Source of the DNA: Pseudomonadota bacterium
GTDB lineage: Bacteria; Pseudomonadota; Alphaproteobacteria; Rhizobiales; Xanthobacteraceae
DNA: 5,670 nt
Reading direction: 5' to 3'
NCBI GenBank assembly: GCA_023392205.1
Contig: JAEVZN010000348.1
Location: forward strand, 1-5,670
Shown: positions 1-5,670 of the stretch, piece by piece
Layout of the letters: each line of letters opens with the position of its first letter
How positions within the stretch are numbered: position 1 is the stretch's first letter
Program-made: the position numbers and the translations under genes
The notes under the pieces: model-generated
The model's database searches: none
The model's input: the letters and a program-made list of their open reading frames with translations, nothing else
Told to the model about the DNA's origin: nothing

Positions 1-80
1 AATCAAAGCCGGGGCTCTAGATTCTTGCATCGACTCGTTTTCTTGACGCAAACCGGTATCCACTTCGCTCGAAAACGCAT
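1..80. repeat. Putative dispersed intergenic repeat of Hyphomicrobiales
   Basis: Read on the minus strand, this stretch carries the blocks GCGTTTTCGAGCGAAGTGG, ATACCGGTTTGCGTCAAGAA, AACGAGTCGATGCAAG and AATCTAGAGC. I recognise this order of blocks from memory as a short non-coding repeat found in many copies between genes in Bradyrhizobium-like and related genomes; I could not search for it. Directly visible are a perfect 7-bp inverted repeat (CGTTTTC at 36-42, GAAAACG at 71-77) enclosing a 28-base loop that contains the palindrome ACCGGT, and a second small hairpin at 5-18 (AAAGC/GCTCT, one G-U type pair). It sits 30-100 bases past the aldolase stop codon, the usual place for such elements, and could serve as a 3' structure for that transcript. 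It may extend past the left edge. No coding frame is supported. Bases 81-106 show nothing else I can name. Confidence 0.6.
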
Positions 81-106
81 AGATGCCTGCGGCGCGCCCG
101 GCCGCG

Positions 107-1162
107 CTACCCCTTCGCCACCAGTGCCACGAAGCGGTCCACCTCCGCTTCATTGGTGACGAAGGATGTCACCAGCCGCACCAGCATCCGGTCCGGCGCG
201 ATCTGCACATCGCTGCCGGCAAGGCTGTTGTCGCGCACATAATAGGCCGCGCCCTGCGCCTTCAGCCCGGCATCGAGGTCTTTCGGCAGCAGCGTGAAGA
301 CAATATTCGCCTCCACCGGCCAGACGATCGCGGCACCGGCCCTGCGCAAACCGTCCGCGAGCCTGTCGGCCATCGTATTGGCGTGGCGTGCCAGTTTCAG
401 CCAGGTCTCGTCTTCGAGATAACCTTCGAATTGCGCGGCCAGGAAGCGATGCTTGGACAGGAGATGCCCGGCGCGCTTGCGCCGTTCCGGCATGAACGCC
501 GCCTTGTCCGGATTGAAAAATACTACCGCTTCGGCGGCCATCGCGCCGCCCTTGGTGGCGCCGAAGGACAACACGTCGATTCCGGCCTTCCATGTCGCTT
601 CGGCCGGCGTGACATTCATCCGCGCCAGCGCATTGCCGAAACGCGCACCGTCCATATGCAGCGCAAGGCCCCGCGCTCGCGCGATGGCCGAAAGGGCTGC
701 GATCTCCTCGACCCGGTAGACGGTCCCGGCCTCGGTCGCCTGGGTGATCGACAGGCTGGCAGCATTCACCTGATGCGGCACATGGCCGGAATAGCGGGCG
801 GGGGCGGCCGCCACCGTCTCCGGGCTGAGCTTGCAATTGGCGCCGGAAAGACCGATCAGTTTGAGGCCTGCCCCGAAAAATTCAGGCGCACCGCATTCGT
901 CGGTCATGGCATGTGCCTGCTCGTGGCAAAGCACCGCCCCCCAGGGTGGTGTCACATGCGCCAGCGCCAGCGCGTTGGCCGCGGTGCCGGTCGGCACGAG
1001 AAACACCGCCGCCTCGCATTCGAACAGCTCGGCAATGCGCTTTTCGACGCTCTTCGTCAGGGCATCGTTGCCATAGCCGAGCGCGAAACCTTCATTAGCC
1101 CGGCTCATGGCCGCCAGAATGCCGGGCGCAATGGCGGCCGTGTTGTCGCTTGCAAAATTCAC
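107..1162 (-). CDS. ltaE: Low-specificity L-threonine aldolase (PLP-dependent, beta-eliminating lyase family)
   Basis: Predicted cytoplasmic PLP enzyme (aspartate aminotransferase fold) that cleaves L-threonine and L-allo-threonine to glycine and acetaldehyde; related beta-hydroxy amino acids are usual side substrates of the family. Counting from the chosen GTG start it has 351 residues, typical for the family, and ends at TAG (109-107). Visible motifs: N-terminal NFASDNTA (2-9); GYGND (29-33); phosphate-side loop PTGTAAN (57-63); CHEQAH (79-84), supplying the histidine expected to stack on the PLP ring; HMDGAR (169-174), with Asp171 for the pyridine nitrogen; LSFGATKGG (198-206), with Lys204 as the Schiff-base lysine; and MLVRLVTSF (326-334), whose Arg329 probably binds the substrate carboxylate. 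The FGATK form and the AEAVVFF that follows resemble the Pseudomonas-type enzyme more than the E. coli one. GTG at 1162-1160 is preferred over ATG at 1276 because GGAGG lies 6 bases upstream and homology begins right at NFASDN. The gene is divergent from gltB. Exact stereospecificity (L-threo or L-allo) cannot be read from sequence. Confidence 0.9.
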   Translation of the reverse strand: MNFASDNTAAIAPGILAAMSRANEGFALGYGNDALTKSVEKRIAELFECEAAVFLVPTGTAANALALAHVTPPWGAVLCHEQAHAMTDECGAPEFFGAGLKLIGLSGANCKLSPETVAAAPARYSGHVPHQVNAASLSITQATEAGTVYRVEEIAALSAIARARGLALHMDGARFGNALARMNVTPAEATWKAGIDVLSFGATKGGAMAAEAVVFFNPDKAAFMPERRKRAGHLLSKHRFLAAQFEGYLEDETWLKLARHANTMADRLADGLRRAGAAIVWPVEANIVFTLLPKDLDAGLKAQGAAYYVRDNSLAGSDVQIAPDRMLVRLVTSFVTNEAEVDRFVALVAKG

Positions 1163-1168
1163 GTATGG

Positions 1169-1177
1169 CCTCCCCCC
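1169..1177 (-). promoter_or_regulatory. Shine-Dalgarno sequence that sets the aldolase start
   Basis: On the minus strand the sequence is GGGGGGAGG, then six bases (CCATAC), then GTG. The GGAGG core and the 6-base spacing are near ideal. No comparable site precedes the upstream ATG at 1276, so this site decides the start in favour of GTG at 1162. Confidence 0.85.
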
Positions 1178-1338
1178 TGCAGTCCGGTCGCGGCCGCCCC
1201 GGTCCAAAGGGATTAGCAGAACGGACGGCCCGGAACATCCGCCGCCGCAAAATCCGCCTGTTGCGCTCTCGGGCAAGGGAGAGAATAATTTGGACGAATG
1301 CCAGACTACGCCCGGCTGCCACTTGTCGGCCGGTTAGA

Positions 1339-1351
1339 AATTTGGCAAATT
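1339..1351. promoter_or_regulatory. Perfect 13-bp palindrome, possible operator
   Basis: AATTTGGCAAATT is an exact inverted repeat of 6-bp arms around a single G at 1345. It lies in the AT-richer island of the intergenic region, just downstream of the candidate minus-strand transcription start and 22 bp centre to centre from the next palindrome. A role as a protein-binding site is inferred from symmetry, position and base composition. The binding protein is unknown. Confidence 0.4.
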
Positions 1352-1358
1352 GACGATA

Positions 1359-1375
1359 GGACAGTATTGCTGTCC
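1359..1375. promoter_or_regulatory. Perfect 17-bp inverted repeat overlapping a -10 element, possible operator
   Basis: GGACAGTATTGCTGTCC has perfect 6-bp arms (GGACAG/CTGTCC) around TATTG, centred on 1367. The symmetric 17-bp form and small spacer are typical of sites for dimeric helix-turn-helix regulators. The minus-strand candidate -10 hexamer (1368-1363) lies inside it, so bound protein would block RNA polymerase from transcribing toward the aldolase gene. As RNA it would be only a 6-bp hairpin with no T-run after it, so a terminator is less likely. The regulator cannot be named from the sequence. Confidence 0.45.
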
Positions 1376-1391
1376 CAGTTTACCTTGTCGA
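1363..1391 (-). promoter_or_regulatory. Candidate sigma-70-type promoter reading toward the aldolase gene
   Basis: On the minus strand TCGACA (1391-1386, 5 of 6 to TTGACA) is followed, after exactly 17 bases, by AATACT (1368-1363, 4 of 6 to TATAAT). Transcription would start near 1356 and leave a leader of about 190 bases before the GTG at 1162. Support is the spacing, the location in the AT-richer island and the overlap with an inverted repeat. The match is moderate and no experiment backs it. Confidence 0.3.
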
Positions 1392-1584
1392 GGCGACGGG
1401 TCAGTCGAGCCACTCCGTTGGCCAGGGGCATGCGGTGCGGCTCGGCATCGACAGCCCCGGCTTGACCAGCAATCCGCGAAACCGCTCCACCGGGGGCGCG
1501 CGAGCGATTGCCTTCCGAGCGAAATTATGGCCGCACGCAACGTCCGTTAGGGCGCGGCGACGGCCCGGGATACACTTGAGGACC

Positions 1585-1593
1585 GAGAGAGGG
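1585..1593 (+). promoter_or_regulatory. Probable ribosome binding site of gltB
   Basis: GAGAGAGGG is a purine-rich tract whose GAGGG core ends 11 bases before ATG 1605, slightly farther than ideal. The alternative in-frame ATG at 1629 has only GAAG within a C-rich context before it, so this tract favours 1605. Confidence 0.5.
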
Positions 1594-1604
1594 ACATAGT
1601 CTCG

Positions 1605-5670
<4,066 letters not shown>

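Larger units (their letters stand above)
1163..1604. other. Divergent intergenic region between the aldolase gene and gltB
   Basis: These 442 bases separate two divergently transcribed genes and should contain both promoters. The aldolase-proximal part (1163-1330) and the gltB-proximal part (1380-1604) are GC-rich. Between them, about 1335-1385 is clearly richer in A and T and holds two inverted repeats and a candidate minus-strand promoter, listed separately. Short open frames here (for example TTG at 1350 to TAG at 1548, in the gltB frame) lack ribosome binding sites and recognisable protein sequence. A 5-bp stem (CTCTC 1266-1270, GAGAG 1279-1283) is present but unremarkable. I found no convincing sigma-70 promoter for gltB, no tRNA and no clear riboswitch. 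Confidence 0.8.

Noticed and set aside
68..106. Possible intrinsic terminator just after the aldolase stop
   Set aside because: On the minus strand a 4-bp stem (CGCA/TGCG) is followed by TTTT, but the stem is too short, the loop is long relative to it, and the T-run is part of the dispersed repeat. It is not strong enough to call.
83..1216. A 377-codon plus-strand frame opposite the aldolase gene
   Set aside because: The minus-strand frame carries every aldolase motif, including the PLP lysine; the plus-strand product is Arg/His/Gly-rich and unlike any family I know.
1226..1300. Resemblance of CTCTCGGGCAAGGGAGAG (plus strand) to the 3' part of a glycine riboswitch aptamer
   Set aside because: The matching upstream GGAGAG strand and the conserved internal block of the aptamer are absent, and the strand points away from the glycine-related aldolase gene. 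A simple 5-bp stem explains the similarity.
1350..1550. A 66-codon frame upstream of and in frame with gltB, starting at TTG, considered as a leader peptide or N-terminal extension
   Set aside because: It has no Shine-Dalgarno sequence, its start lies inside a palindromic element, and it ends at TAG 1548-1550, well before the gltB start. There is no sign of a regulatory codon run.

Overview
The window reads as GC-rich chromosomal DNA of an alphaproteobacterium, most likely in the order Hyphomicrobiales (Rhizobiales). The clues are strong G/C preference at third codon positions in both genes, an alphaproteobacterial-type glutamate synthase with a processed N-terminus, and a left-end sequence that I recognise from memory as a dispersed intergenic repeat common in this order. 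No mobile element, tRNA, rRNA, CRISPR array or phage gene is visible.

Layout, left to right. Positions 1-80 hold the putative dispersed repeat, which lies just beyond the 3' end of the first gene. Positions 1162 down to 107 (minus strand) encode a complete PLP-dependent low-specificity L-threonine aldolase. It is best started at a GTG with a near-perfect Shine-Dalgarno sequence, not at the ATG 114 bases further upstream. Positions 1163-1604 are a 442-base divergent intergenic region. It contains an AT-richer island with two short perfect inverted repeats whose centres are 22 bp apart, and a plausible minus-strand promoter overlapping one of them. From 1605 to the right edge (plus strand) runs gltB, the large (alpha) subunit of glutamate synthase. 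It is open to the end of the window with 1355 complete codons, and lacks roughly the last 200 residues.

Function. GltB, with the beta subunit GltD (presumably just outside the window), makes glutamate from glutamine and 2-oxoglutarate and is half of the GS-GOGAT ammonium assimilation cycle. The aldolase cleaves threonine or allo-threonine to glycine and acetaldehyde. Both belong to central amino-acid and nitrogen metabolism, but they are divergent and nothing in the sequence shows that they act together or share control.

This is mostly an ordinary housekeeping region. I do not see an undescribed multi-gene system. The parts most worth a second look are the paired palindromes between the genes, the start-site correction of the aldolase, and the repeat at the left edge.
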